From positions 744,082 to 808,081 of the forward strand of contig JAVTLE010000011.1 in the NCBI GenBank assembly GCA_033439295.1: 64,000 bases of DNA. The letters run 5' to 3'. Every line of letters begins with the position of its first letter. Position 1 is the first letter of the stretch. Below are positions 1-11,949 of this stretch, piece after piece. The notes below the pieces were generated by a model, which saw only the letters and a list, made by a program, of their open reading frames with translations, was not told the DNA's origin and searched no databases. Source of the stretch: Deuterostichococcus epilithicus (lineage: Eukaryota > Chlorophyta > Trebouxiophyceae > Prasiolales > Stichococcaceae). A program made the position numbers and the translations under genes.

Positions 1-3000
1 GCCCTGCATTGCGCAACTCACGGATGTGAAGCTGTCTGCCAACCATCCTCTCCCTCAGGCGCATGCATGGTCGCTGATCACCCGGAACGCTGCTGCGCTG
101 CAGCATCCACGTGCCGCTGTCAGACGCGGTCGTCTACACCGATCAGCGGCTGGCGGCCGGCGACTGGGCAAAGGTGCTCGCCTGGGCCGTCAGCCTGGAG
201 GCTGCCCGCGCGCGTGCCGCGGAGCCCGCTGCCAGCCCCGCCGCAGGCCAGCTGGTGCTGCTGCACAGCAGCAGCGCCGCCGGTGGCTCAGGAGCTGAGT
301 CCGGCAGCAGTGGCAGGGATGGCGGCGGCGGCGCCGCGCCCTGCGCCGTGAGCGGCGCTATCAGGTCCGCGAGGTGCACCTATTCCGCTGTTGAGCCGTT
401 GTGGCGCCCTCCTGCATGGCTTTATGAGCGCAAATCAAGAGCGCACAGCTGCTGCGAGTCGCTGTGACGCACCCTGCCGTCGGGCTGGCGCTGGGACTCG
501 TGTTCACGAGCGTGCTGGTGGAGTCGGGCTTGCTGCCTGCAGACTGGTTCCGTGCTCACGCGCAGGCGCTGCATGTCTGCGTCCAGCGCCGCGAACGCCT
601 TGCTGCCGCAGAGCTTTGGCGGCAGCAGCCAGCCACAGAGTCCCCGAAGCGGCGGCGGCGGCAGCGGCGGCGGGGAAGCCGCGGCAGCGCCAAAGGCATC
701 GCTGCTGTCTGGGCTCGCTGCTCGCCTCGCAGCCTTTTTGCCTCATCCGGCTGCCGAGCTCAAGGGCCATGGTGAGCCATGTTGCGCTGACACTGTGACA
801 TGAGCGCGTGTACCCAGTGCTTGCAGCAGATTCTCTGCCGCTCAACAGCGATTGCGCAGTGTCAATGGCGAGCTGACTCCATTTCGCCATTCAGGCGCAG
901 CAGGCGAGGGCACGCAGCCAGCGCCCAGCGGCCATGCCCACGGCCCCAACCCCGGCAGCAGCGGCCCTGGCGGCGCCGCCGCCGAGAGCCAGCTCGCAGT
1001 GCGGGCGCCCTCAGCAGCAGCGCTCGCTGCACCGGCCGCCGGCGATCCCGGGCCGGCGGTCTACCAGGTGCGGGGCCTCGGCAGCGGCGCCGCGCTCTCC
1101 GGCGGCGATTCCAGCGGCACGGCCCACGGTGGCCGCGCCGAGAAGCAGCGGCTGGCGGTGTCGGAGGCGGCGTTGCGCTACGGGCTGCATATGCTGGGGC
1201 GCACCGGCGGCAAGCTGCGCGCGAATGTCCAGGTGGACAATGTGTACGAGCGCCGCCTGCTGGCAGGTGAGTTTTCGGAAACAGTCTCGGAAGGTGGTCT
1301 CGCGAGAATTTTGGGACTCACAAATGTTGGGAGACATGGAGCGGCAGGCTCCGCAACAGGGGTCGTTGGGCATGTCTTGTCTCCAGCCGGCAGGGCGTCC
1401 ATCGGGTGCCCCGGCGTCTTTGAGCGTGCAGCACGCTCCTCAGAATGCGCGCCCGGACCATCAATCAAGCGTCGTCGACTCCTCCACCACAACCAAGCAT
1501 CCAATCGTGAACAGCTGCAGAGGTCCACATCTGTGCGTCTTCATGTAATCCGTGCTGTACCACTTCATGTTTGACACAGACCACACGTGCTGAGTGAATC
1601 GGAGGCCACTCAGCCAGAGGACATCCCAGTAAGCCGCAGGACATGGGTGTGAGGTCCAGCGATGCGGGCGCTTTGGGCGCCTCATGTCCGTACCTCGCCC
1701 ACCGTGGAACCGATGGTCGTTGGGGTATCCTGTCGTTTGCAGAAGTGGTCCAGCCGCACGATGGGCGCGGGTTCCCGGAGAGTAGCGCCCTCAGCGCCTG
1801 ATTTACCTCACTTCGTGCATCGCGAGTTTTCGACTAGATTTTTCCGACTGAGCACACCTGGGAATTTGTCTGTACCGCAGAGGTGATCCAGCCGGAGGAT
1901 GCGGGCGCTGGCTTCAGAGAGGTGGGCGCGCTGGCCGCCGCGAAGGACGCGCTGCGGGAGGCGGTGCAGCTGCCGCTGCAGCACCCGCAGCTGTTTGGCC
2001 GCGGCTCGCTGGCGCGCCCCTGCAAGGGCGTCCTGCTGTTCGGACCCCCGGGTGCGTCGCAGCCAGCACATCTGTCTGCATGTGTGACGCGGCGAAACTG
2101 CCTCCGAGGCTGATCGCACGAGGCGGACAGGGGAGCCCATGGTGCGCCGGGCAGCCGAGGTCGAAGGGGGGCCGCCGAAGCTGATCCTTGCCCTGAATGC
2201 AGCCGGGTGTGCATGCCTCTGCGGATGATTCCGCTGCATGCAAGCAAGCCTGTTCAAGCTGCTCAGGCGCGGGCGCAAACCCCCGCGACAGTGAAGCGTG
2301 CCTCGGACCGACACCGGGTGCTTTCTCATGATTGCTTCTCGTGCCATTGTGCAGGCACCGGCAAGACGCTGCTGGCGCGCGCGGCGGCGGCGGAGTGCGG
2401 CGCGGCCTTCCTGGCCATAGCGCCCTCCACGCTGGCGTCCAAGTGGCTGGGGGACGGCGTGCGCTACGTGCGCGCCCTGTTCTCGCTGGCGGCAAAGCTC
2501 AGCCCCTGCGTCATCTTCATCGACGAGGTGGACGCGCTGCTGGGTGGGTTCTCGGCTTCAAAGTTTAGGGTTTACTCACAACACCCGTCCTCACATCATG
2601 CGAGTGCATCGTTCACTGTCCACACACTGTGCCGCCAGGACTGCCTCTGGGGCTGCCGCGGGTGCTGGCACCACGTGCCTCCGGCCGTGGACGGCCTAAG
2701 GCAAGACCGCAGGTTGCTGAAGCCTGCGGGACTGCCTGCGTGTGCAGGCCGCCGCAACTCGCACAGCGAGCACGAGGCGCTGCGGGAGCTGAAGAACGAG
2801 CTCATGTCGCAGTGGGACGGCATCCGCGGCTCCGCGCCCGGCAGCCCCCGCATCATGGTCCGCTCCGTTGCATCGGCTCCCAGCATGCGGTTCATGCACA
2901 TTTCTACATCTTATCTATATCATGTTGACCTATGATCTACAAGTGTACATCGACTGCCAAACCCACAACGACAACGGTGACGGCGTCCCCAGGGGTGCTT

Positions 3001-4490
3001 GGCATGGCCTGGCGATTGGCCCAAGAACGGGATCCAGCCAGCACAGGCAGTACGCCCCTGTCCTGGGGAGCTGCTGCACCGCCTGCTGTGCACTCGCGGG
3101 CCCAGCAGCCTCTGGTCGTGCGGCTCCTTGCCGGCAGGCCTGCGGTCCGGCTGCTGCCTTGTGCCCCTGCCGGCTGCTGGACGCCACAACCGGCTTGGGA
3201 GTGAGTTCGCCGCCGGGTCCCCATGCCGGCAAGGTTTGCTGCATGTGTTGATAAGGTCAAAAGAAGAAATCTTTATGGAACCGCCTGCAGGTGCTGGGTG
3301 CCACCAACAGGCCGGGGGACCTGGACGAGGCGGTGCTGCGGCGGTTCTCCCGTCGCCTGCTGTGCGACCTGCCCGACCGCGCCGCGCGCGTCGCCATCCT
3401 GCAGGTGCGTCGCCCTCCATTGACACTCTAAACCCTAAACACAGATGGCAGATGGCATAACCCCCTTACGTAGATGGCAGACGCCGCAGGGCCTGGGGCT
3501 CATCACTCCTGGTGCAGGCTGACAGTGCATGACGGCATCAGCCCTGCGGCAGTGTGGACCGGGGTGAGGCTGGAGGGCACCATGTGACCATGTTTCCTCC
3601 ACTGAATTGTTCAGCATATTGGCTCGACCGAGTTCCAACCGAAGAGAACGCATCCCTCACCACCAACCCCGCATTCGGCCTGGGAAAACCTTCTCTGGGC
3701 GGCGTGGTCAGTGGGGCTGCATTGAACTTGCATCAGACACAAGCTGGAACATCAATCAAACGACCAAGACTGACCGCCGGTTGCGCGAACAGGTCATTCT
3801 GGAGGGCGAGGCGCTGGCCGATGATGTGGACCTCGAGACCGTGGCATCGTCTGCGGACGGCTACTCGGGCAGCGACCTGCGGCAGCTGTGCGTCGCGGCC
3901 GCGATGCGGCCCGTGCGTGAGCTGCTCGCGGCGTCCGGCAAGTCCGCCAAGGCGGCAACAACTGCAGCAGCGACCGGCGTCAGGGACGCGAACGGCGCCA
4001 CGGCGGCGGCCGCCAGCAAGGCTGACGCGCCTGCGGCGCCAGCTGCGGCGGGCGCGCCGGCGGCGGCCGATGAGTCAGCTGCGACGCCTGCTGCCGCAGG
4101 CGAGGCGCCCGCGGCGGCCGCGTCGGCGGCAGTGGGCGCGCAGCCTCCAGCGGGCGCGGCCGCCGGGATGCCGGCAGCGCCGGCGGACACGGCCTTGGCG
4201 GTGGTCCCGGCCGCGGGCGCCCGGCAGCCGCGGGCAGCGCCGCGGCAGACGTGCTGCTGGGGCGGCTGCTGGAGGAGTGCGATGCGCTGGCGTCCGAGGC
4301 GAGCGCCGCGGCGCCGGCAGCGCTGCGCCCGGTGGGCGCCGCCGACTTTGCCGCGGCGCGGCTGGACGTTGCGCCCTCTGTTGCGCCCGACGGAGCCGTC
4401 ATGGCGGAGCTGCGGTCGTGGAACGCGACATACGGCGAGGGCGGCGACCGCGCCCGCTTCGCGGACCCCAAGCTGTCGTACTTCCTGTAG
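1..4490 (+). CDS. AAA-type ATPase, plant DAA1/At1g64110-like (5' partial)
   Basis: This is the 3' part of a multi-exon gene for an AAA+ ATPase of the plant DAA1-like group, close to the Msp1/ATAD1-spastin meiotic clade. Supported exons with consistent phase are 566-771, 895-1266, 1881-2051, 2355-2543, 2748-2857, 3291-3404 and 3793-4490; an earlier exon starts near 104. Visible in order are a linker entering the ATPase core ([15 protein letters not shown]), Walker A GPPGTGKT split by an intron, Walker [11 protein letters not shown], the [13 protein letters not shown] segment, sensor-1 [16 protein letters not shown], the arginine-finger region and the DGYSGSDL sensor-2 helix. The end, YGEGG...LSYFL, matches the plant family's typical C-terminus. 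The oligomer would remodel or extract protein substrates using ATP; the substrate cannot be read from the sequence. An Ala-rich insertion of roughly 100 residues precedes the C-terminal block, and the reading frame changes inside it (about 4200-4250). Confidence 0.88.
1649..1798 (+). repeat. two diverged copies of the 1881 exon start, inside the AAA gene intron
   Basis: The intron 1267-1880 holds two imperfect copies of the sequence spanning its own 3' splice site and the next exon (1877-1940). Copy one is about 1649-1680 and shares the run GATGCGGGCGCT. Copy two is about 1739-1798; it begins GCAGAAGTGGTCCAGCCG against GCAGAGGTGATCCAGCCG at the real site. Neither copy keeps the coding frame of the exon for long. 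Confidence 0.6.
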
Positions 4491-5187
4491 GGTGCGGGCT
4501 CCTGGGCTGGGCCTCGGAAGTGGGGCAAGTTACGCTCGCCTCTGTGTCAGTGGGTCCAGAATGACGGGTGGACTGCCGCGCCCGTCAAGGCATGGGCCGG
4601 CATGGGCTGCAGTACGGAACTGTGACAGCGGGCGCCGTCACTTGACAGGGAGGCAGTCATGAAGACCTGACAATGGTGTTTTTGATTAGGCGACCCTGGT
4701 GCTGTAGGAGGGTCAGCGGACGTTTGCAGTAGGCAGACGCCCGATGCGTGTAACAGGGCTTGCGTCCCAAGGGTATGACAGCATCAGATTGACTGGTCCA
4801 AAGATCCTGATGGAGCAGGATTTGCGAGATGGCGACCTGCGAGCCAGCAGCGGTGGAGGTTTTGGGCAGGATGTGCAGATTTGCCTTGGCATTAGGAGGC
4901 ATATTTGCAATACAACGCATTCAGATACCTATCACAGCCTTGAAGCTCGACAGGGCAAGCAGCTGCCGAGATTTTCCAACAATGGCAGCCCTATTTAACA
5001 AGGACAAGTAGTTTTGTGCCGAATCACAGCATCTCTCCGAGATCCAAATGCGCAGGTCGTCTGAAAATGCTGAACAACACAGATGTCAAAAACTCCTGCC
5101 ATGCGAAGTCTGCTTGAGTTCTGAACCACTCTGCTTTCGCCTTCCACAGCAGGACAGCACATGCTCTGATGCCACTGGGGGTGTAAG
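4491..5187. other. convergent 3' intergenic region
   Basis: This lies between the stops of the AAA ATPase gene (+) and the AN1 zinc-finger gene (-), so it should hold both 3' UTRs. A TGTAA motif, the usual green-algal polyadenylation signal, occurs at about 4748 on the plus strand. I see no convincing coding sequence. Confidence 0.5.
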
Positions 5188-6531
5188 CTACGCGGGTCTC
5201 TGTGCCGCAGCATCTGCATGCGCGGCCTCATAATGAGTAATCAGCTCGCCGACCTGGATGAGAGTGCGAAAGTGCGAGGTCAGCACCTAAGCAGAACTTT
5301 TGGCGTCATGCAACCTTGGGCAGATCTGCAGTGTCGGATGTGTGCTGGTGTGCTCGAGTGCAGTCATGAGCGGTGTGAGCGCACCGTGTCAAATGTATAC
5401 CCGCAGTCTGCACAGACCTCTAGTGGCGCGCCGGCAGCCTGTGCATGGTGCGCAAGAGCTGCGGCTACTGGTGCTGGTGCACCCTGGGCCTGCTGCGGCT
5501 GCCGACGAGCGCGCTGCTGCTGCTGCTGCTGCTGCTGCTGCCGCCGCGCCGATAGTTTTGCCGGATCTGTCGCCGGCAGTGGAGCAGAGAAGGGGCGCCA
5601 GCCCTGAATCACTGCCGCCGCACGCGAAAACATGCCGCCGCTCCCGCTGCCACCAGGCGCTGTGCCTGCCCCCTGCTGCCTGGGCGCTGTTCCTGGCCAA
5701 TTGGCGGCAGCGTTGCCGCTGGACGCTCTGCCTGCCGCCTGCTCAGGCGTGGCTGCTGGCCGCCCAGTGGTGGTTGCAGGCCGCGCAGCAGGGGCCGCTG
5801 GTCTCATCAAGGCCGCTGCCGCGTCATTCATGCGCAGGCCGCGAAGCAGGCTTCCGAGTTGCTGCTTCGCCGCTGCTGTCGGCCCTGGCACTGCGTGCAG
5901 GCATCGACAGGCATGGGGCATGGCTCGAGAACAGGAGACGGCATGCAGTCAAGGTCTTACAGCCTGACGTCAAAGATGCTCTCGCATATGGATACTCCTG
6001 CATTGCGTGTATAGTGCTTGCAGGCAGAACAGCATGCCTAGCACACCGTCCGAGCATGGCGCATGGGGTACCTGGCCGCCCGGTGCAGGCGTGGTCTTTC
6101 ATGTTGTAGCGGTGCTTGGTGAGACAGACTTCAATCCCACAGTCCCGGCACTTGTAGGTGTTGGTGGCGCTAAGCCTTTCTTTGCAGCCGGGCACCGGGC
6201 AGCGCGGCTTGCTGTGCACCTTGCCGTAATTCTGCGGGTCGCAGCCGCTGGCGGTGTGCCTGCGTGCCATGCACCACCGCCATTTCTGCACGTCCCGCGT
6301 TCGACGCAGTCGGTATCGCTTGTACTTCAATGCTTTTTGGGTGCGGAAAGGGTCCCGAAGGGTGCGGGCTTGCACCCTGCATGCGGCAGCTCCTGGTGGA
6401 CCTTGGTAAGATGCTGCGCACCTGGCAAACGCGGTGTCGGCGTCCACCTCCTCGGGCAGGTACCGTATCGCCTTTGCACACAACGGGCACACAACCACCT
6501 TGTGCTGCAGCGCGTCCATGCCGCAGGAAAG
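5188..6531 (-). CDS. AN1-type zinc finger protein with C-terminal C2H2 finger (SAP11/13-like)
   Basis: Exons on the minus strand are 6531-6422, 6259-6072, 5890-5385 and 5253-5188; all phases agree. The first two encode cysteine- and histidine-rich AN1 sequence: [12 protein letters not shown], then [19 protein letters not shown] and [11 protein letters not shown]. This matches the second AN1 finger of plant SAP11/SAP13 and animal ZFAND2 proteins, which bind ubiquitin or p97/proteasome partners in stress responses. A low-complexity linker with a run of about nine glutamines follows. The last intron splits a good C2H2 finger: [10 protein letters not shown] joins [12 protein letters not shown], giving C-X2-C-X12-H-X4-H. 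The usual first AN1 finger was not found, so either a 5' exon beyond 6531 is missed or the protein is shorter than its relatives. The true start is therefore uncertain; the first Met in the visible frame is at 6519. Confidence 0.83.
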
Positions 6532-7766
6532 CTATCTGGCCCTTTCCTCCAGGAGCGACTCTTTCGTGCCAAGTACACAGTGAGCAAGCGCCCAAGACAG
6601 ATTAAAATTCACTCGGCAAGTTCACTCGGCTCTATTGAGTGCTTTCACAAAGGCTCGAATGCCGGGTTCCGCAATAAAACATCCGAGGGGCAAGCGTGCG
6701 AACCGGAGGCTGTTCCACACCCTAGTTGATGGAACCGTTGCTTCTCGTCACTTGAGGCTCCAGGTGCTAGCAGGATGTGTAATGCCGCGAAGCCTCTCGA
6801 ATGGCACAGAGGCAAGAGCACTGCCAGCTCAGCGGTTTCCTTTCCATAGGATCCCGATCAGCGCCAGCAGTCAGAGTCCCGCCTCCTCCGTAATGTGGCG
6901 AAAAGCATTTGGCGCGGCGCACAACAAGGACTCAACGAGAGCAACGCGGGCTGGCCCCGCGGCTAGTAGCGTCTGTGACCGAGCCCTCTGTACGTCGGAC
7001 GGCCTGGCGCACGCTGCGCCGGCGCCCTGGCGTGGGAGGTCTTCTGAAGGTGAGTACCGAAATGGGCCGTACTTGGCTCGCTCGCTCGCGGGCTCGTGTG
7101 CAACTTTAGCAAGACAACCGACTGCCGTGCCTCCTGTCATGTCTGTGGGTCCCGCTGACGGCAATTCAGCTACGTACTGGCCACCCACACCCCAGTGCCT
7201 TGCACCCAAGTGTGCTTCACCTCAGTACGCGGCTTCTACCGGCGCGCGCTGCTGCCTGGCGCCTGGGCAGGATCTGACAGGCTGTAAATGCGACAGTTGC
7301 AGCTGTGAGATCCTGCGTTTGCATGCTGGCGCCACCGCGCCAGTCATCAGCCTTTGAGAGCGCTCGGCCATGGGTTGGCCAGACGCTCCGGCCGCTGACG
7401 CGACGCTGTCGCTCCGCAATCCAGCCCTGCGAAGCGTTTGGCCCGGTCAGCGCCCACAGCCCACGTAGAGCCGTTGTGCAGTACTGCTCACGAACGGCGA
7501 AGACGTTTCTTCGCCGTCGTTGCGGCGCGTGAAGTACGCACAAGACGCAGCTGCTGCCTCAGTGACTGCCGTGACTGCGAGCTTGCTTGGAGTGGTTTCG
7601 CGTGCGCGTTTGGCGCTGGAAGTCACGCGTCCCTGATTGACACGAGACGACTTACTTGGTACACCGCAGGTCAGCCGCACCAAGCGCGACAGGAGGTGGA
7701 TTAGCACGAAGTTCGTCGGTCGTTAGCTGACATCCTCCGCCAGCCAGCCTGGCGCTCGCAGTTCGC
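6532..7766. other. divergent intergenic region (AN1 and SBP genes)
   Basis: This separates two genes read outward. It should contain both promoters and possibly an unrecognised 5' exon of the AN1 gene. Open frames here are GC-driven and resemble no protein I know. I find no clear TATA box. Confidence 0.4.
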
Positions 7767-10700
7767 ATGGCGGCGGTAGAGGCGGCCCTGGTGGCCTCTG
7801 GACCTCCTGCTGTGGCAGCGAGGGCGGCGTCAGAGCCAGTGCCGATCGTGCAGCCCCGCAGCAGCCACAGTGACAGCCTGAAACGCGATGCGTCCAGGAG
7901 CCCCTCTCCGGTCCTGCGATCCGCAGCGCTTGCCGATGACAGCCCGGATGCAAATGACCCAGATGGACCGGCGGAGGGTTTCCCGCCCGAGTTGCAGCAG
8001 GCAGCAGGTCCGGCAGCGCCGCCGCCACCCGCCAAGGAACAGCAGGAATCAGCCGCCGCTGCTGCAGAACGTGCCGAGGTGTCAGAGCAAGCAGCCATCA
8101 GCATATCAGCATCTTTGCCACTCTGCGCGGCATTGCCGGCGCAGCCTCAGGCAGACGCCGCGCTCGAGCAGCAGCAGCAGCAAGCACCACAGCCGGAGCA
8201 TGCGGCGGCAGTAGCACCCGACCAGCAGCAGTCAGTGGCACAGGAAGAGCAGCAGCAGGCGGTGCAGGAGGCTGAGAAAGACGAGCAGCCGCAGCCCGCC
8301 GGGGATGCTAGTGCAGCTTCACAAAGGCGCAACACGCCCTACGTTTGCCAGGTACTATCTGCACATCATGCTGCTTAGATAATCCCTCAAAACAAATTAC
8401 TCGTCGCTGCGGCAGCTGGACTGGTCCTCTGGTACCGAGAACGCCATCGGATGGGACACTGTGACAATGCTTCCAGACACAGCGACGTCCTTCTAATGTG
8501 CCTGACTTGGGGCTGACTCGCCTGGCGCAGGTCGACGGCTGTGGCCGCAACCTGGCGAAGGAGAAGGAGTACTACCGGCGCTACAGGGTGTGCAAATCGC
8601 ACGCGGGCGCGTCGGAGGTGCTCCTCAACGCCGAGCGCCGGCGCTATTGCCAGCAATGCTCGGTGTTCCACCCGCTGGCGGATTTTGACGGCGAGAAGAG
8701 GTGAGGCGGTGGTGGCCACGAGATGCATTGCTGCGAAAGCGTGATACGCAGCCGGCCCGGCAGCAGGGGCAGATGCCTGGATGCGAGGCAAGGGCTGCAG
8801 CCGGGCTGCTGATGAGCGCACTGCATGTGGCGCCGCTTGTGCGCCGATGCTGAGGTGCACCCCAGGACTGCAGGCTGGCTCGCCTCGCTCACATAGCCAC
8901 TGCTTGCCAGCTCATGCACATCTATACCCTGCACTGCAGGAGCTGCCGGCAGCGGCTGTCGTGGCACAACAACAAGCGGCGCAAGAAGCTCGCAGATGAT
9001 GCAGAGGCGCCCGCGCCTGCGCCGGCGGCCCCCGCGGCGGCGCCGCGCATCACCCGGCAGTCGCTCGCAGCACAGGAGGAGGCGCTCAAGCCTGCCAAGG
9101 CGTCCGTCGCCAGGCGGGCGGGCGCTGGTGACGGCGACGGCCATGCAACGGCCCGCAGGACGGGCCCACGCAGCAGCCTCGCTTCGTCCGGCGCCGCCGC
9201 CGAGGGGGGAGACCTGCGCAAGGCCTCGCTGCCACTGTGGTCGGCGCGCAGCTTCCGCAACGGCGCCGCGCCGCGCTCTGGGCCGCTGCTGCCGCCGCCG
9301 CCGTGGCTCGCGGGCTTTGGCGACCCGGGCGCCACTGAAGATGCCTACACCAGGCTGGCAGCGGTGGCCGGCGCCGCCGCTGCGGCGGCGGCCGCGCCGG
9401 CGGGGCTGCTGACCAACCAGTTTGCGCACCCAGGCCTGCTGGCGGCGGCGCGCAATTTCAGCGGTGTTGATGCGCCGCCGCTCGACCACCCGGTTGGCGG
9501 CGGCGTCGGCGCCTATGGCGGCGCCGTGCTGCCGCAGGCCCTGCCGACGTGGGGGCTGCAGGGTGTGCCGGGCGCAGCAAGCGCGAACACGGGCGCCGCC
9601 GCCTCAGATGCCGCCATCATGCAGGTCAGAGTGGCTGGATCATGCTTCTTGGTCGACCTGTCAAGCTCACTGTTTGACATGAGAGCACTGCTAGCACGCA
9701 TCTCCAGAGCTGGGACTGCGCTCCAGTGCTGCAGAACGTGTGCTGCACCACCATGCTGTCATGATGCAACCATGCCTGATCTGTGATCTAGCAATGGCCA
9801 GCAGGGTGCACAACACGTCAGGACGTGCTGCACCACGCATCGACGTGCCTCGACCTGCTCAACATTTGTTCGTGCCCTCATCCCTGCGCTCTGGGCTGTG
9901 GCAAGCCGTTTGCTTGAGCCGCTCCTCCCGACACGCACAGGCACAGCTGCAGCTGGCGGTGCAGATGCGGGCCAGTGAGGCTGCACAGGCACAGGCGTCA
10001 GCCGCGCAGGATGTGGCGGCGCAGGCGGCGGCCATGGCGCACCTGCGCGCCGTTCCCCAGCAGCAGCGAATGCAGGCACGCTGCACACCCCCTATCCCCT
10101 GTGAAGCATAGTTGCGACACTTGCCGCCCAGACGCCCTGGGCAGGCCTTGCGCGGTGACTTTGTTTCAAGCAACAACGTCACTGGAAAGCGTAGAAGCAA
10201 CTCCGTAGCCCTCTGACAAGCAGTTCCCTGACAGTGGGGTGGGATGCTGCGCAGGACCCACGCGCGGCGACCTCGCTCATCAATGTCGTGCGGGCGGCCT
10301 TCGAGAAGAAGCAGGCGGCTGCCGCCGCGGAGGCAGCAGCTGCCGCTGGGGTTGCTGCGCAGGGCGAGCCGTCCGTCAGGTATGCGCAGCATGTGCGACC
10401 ATCTGTGCTTCATGTTGCTGGCGTTTGGCTGGCATGCGGTCGCCTGCGGCCGTGAATGTGTGTGCTGATGGCCCAGGGGTGTTGCATCCAGGTTGCCAAG
10501 CGAGCCCTTCACTGCACAATCTGGGCCGCAGGGAGAGCTGCCAGGGGATGAGAAGCCACATCGAACATAATCACAGGTCCAGAGCCATCGTGCTGGCTCA
10601 CATGCCGCCTTCATGTGTCGTGCAGGTCGTCAGCTTTCCAGCCATACAGGCCAAAGGCGGTGCGTCCGACCAGTGGCGACCTGTCGGGCTACACCGCCAA

Positions 10701-10809
10701 GCCAATAGGCGCCGCAGGCACATCGCCGCCGGGCGGCGACGATTGGAAGGCTCGGCTGCTGCAGCGCTTCCGCTCCACGGGACAGGGCCAGGCACCCTCA
10801 AACGAATGA
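7767..10809 (+). CDS. SBP-box (SQUAMOSA promoter-binding-like) transcription factor
   Basis: Six exons join in frame to 627 aa: 7767-8351, 8531-8700, 8940-9624, 9941-10075, 10255-10379 and 10626-10809. Residues 1-190 are Ala/Pro/Gln-rich and probably disordered. The SBP DNA-binding domain runs from Cys194 to about residue 270 and is split over three exons. It starts YVCQVDGCG, continues YRRYRVCKSHA and YCQQCSVFH, and ends in the bipartite nuclear signal KRSCRQRLSWHNNKRRKK. All eight zinc ligands are visible (C, C, C, H and C, C, H, C). SBP proteins are specific to green plants and algae and bind GTAC-core sites in the nucleus; in Chlamydomonas a relative (CRR1) controls copper and hypoxia responses. 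No ankyrin repeats follow here, unlike CRR1, so orthology to CRR1 is not implied. Intron 4 appears to use a GC-AG donor (10076). Confidence 0.94.
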
Positions 10810-11828
10810 GGTCAAGATCGCTCTGAAGAACTGTCCCTGTCCGCGACGCCTGCCGGAGGGCCGCAGGCGGGATAACCTTTAGGTAGTTGTTGATGTTGAT
10901 GTCACCGAGCAGCTGCTGCTGCATGCACCGCCCTTGACAACCTCGAAGATGGAATGCTGCGGCTTTCTATCCACGTGGCAACGGCTGCTGGGCTGTTCGT
11001 GTTCGATACGGCACTCGCATGCTCGTGCCCCAGGTTCTGCGCAGGCAGAACTTGTTCTCGGTAACACAATTGTCGGTAGGTAGAGTGACGTACAGTCCTG
11101 TCTCTGAACCTTGTGGCTTATTCATGCTGATGTGTGCTGATGTCGTGTGGCTGGCGTTCGTCGTTCAGTAGAGTGAATGCTGAGGTAAACGCTGAGCCGA
11201 ATGCTAAAGTGCAAAGTGGATGGGCTCCAGCTGTCGATGCCTGGCTCACCGCGTTTCGAATTTGAATTGCTGAAGTGGGACATATAGCCTTGCCATCCGT
11301 TTCAACGCCGGCTCGGGCATTGTCGCTTGGATAAGAAGAAGCGAATTTCCAACGCTTCTGCTCGGGCCGGTCTCAGTCACAGTCACCATCAGCATCAGCT
11401 GTCAGACACCCGCGGCACGGTCAACATCGTTTCGTGCGGGTGATCCGTGCCTCTGACGATGGCCTGGAGCTCCAGAGCAGACGATTTGGAGGATCAGCAG
11501 CAGTTTGGGTCCGGACCCGCGTGCAGCACTTCCTGCAAAGGAGGCTGTACCACAACAGTCCAACCCACCTGTGCGCGTTACTGCCCGCTTGGTGCTTAGC
11601 AACGTACAGGATCAGTGCGAGATGTGTGCTCCGCTGCAATCCTCACTTGGAAGGTTAGCTCAGTCGCAAAATTGTCCTGTTCGAGTCTCAGTGCTGGCTG
11701 CAGACAGACTTCCTGAGTGCAAATACACACGGGAAGATAGGTGTCAAGATGCTGCCAGCCTCTTGGCAGGAAAGAAACAGTCACAACAAACATGAAACTT
11801 TTAACTCGTTGAAAGCTTGAGTGTTTCC
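10810..11828. other. intergenic region
   Basis: About 1 kb between two plus-strand genes, with lower GC than the flanking exons. It should hold the 3' UTR of the SBP gene and the promoter of the coiled-coil gene. No coding pattern, TATA box or complete RNA gene was recognised. Confidence 0.4.
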
Positions 11829-11949
11829 ATGCCTCGCGACGTTTCCTTCCGCAAGGCCACTGACGCCATGGCGGACATCGAAATGGCTCTGTCCTCCTTC
11901 ATGGACTGATGCTTGGTACACTCAATGCAGAATATGTTTACTGCAGGCT

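Noticed and set aside
11652-11700. tRNA-like stretch with GGTTAGCTCAGTCG and GTTCGAGTC
   Set aside because: The D-arm and T-arm look-alikes are too close (about 47 bases in total) for a tRNA, and no acceptor stem or anticodon arm can be formed.
11829-11906. Short frame starting MPRDVSFRKATDAM as first exon of the coiled-coil gene
   Set aside because: It ends in a stop with no good GT donor in front. It is kept only as a possibility in the gene entry, not as a feature.
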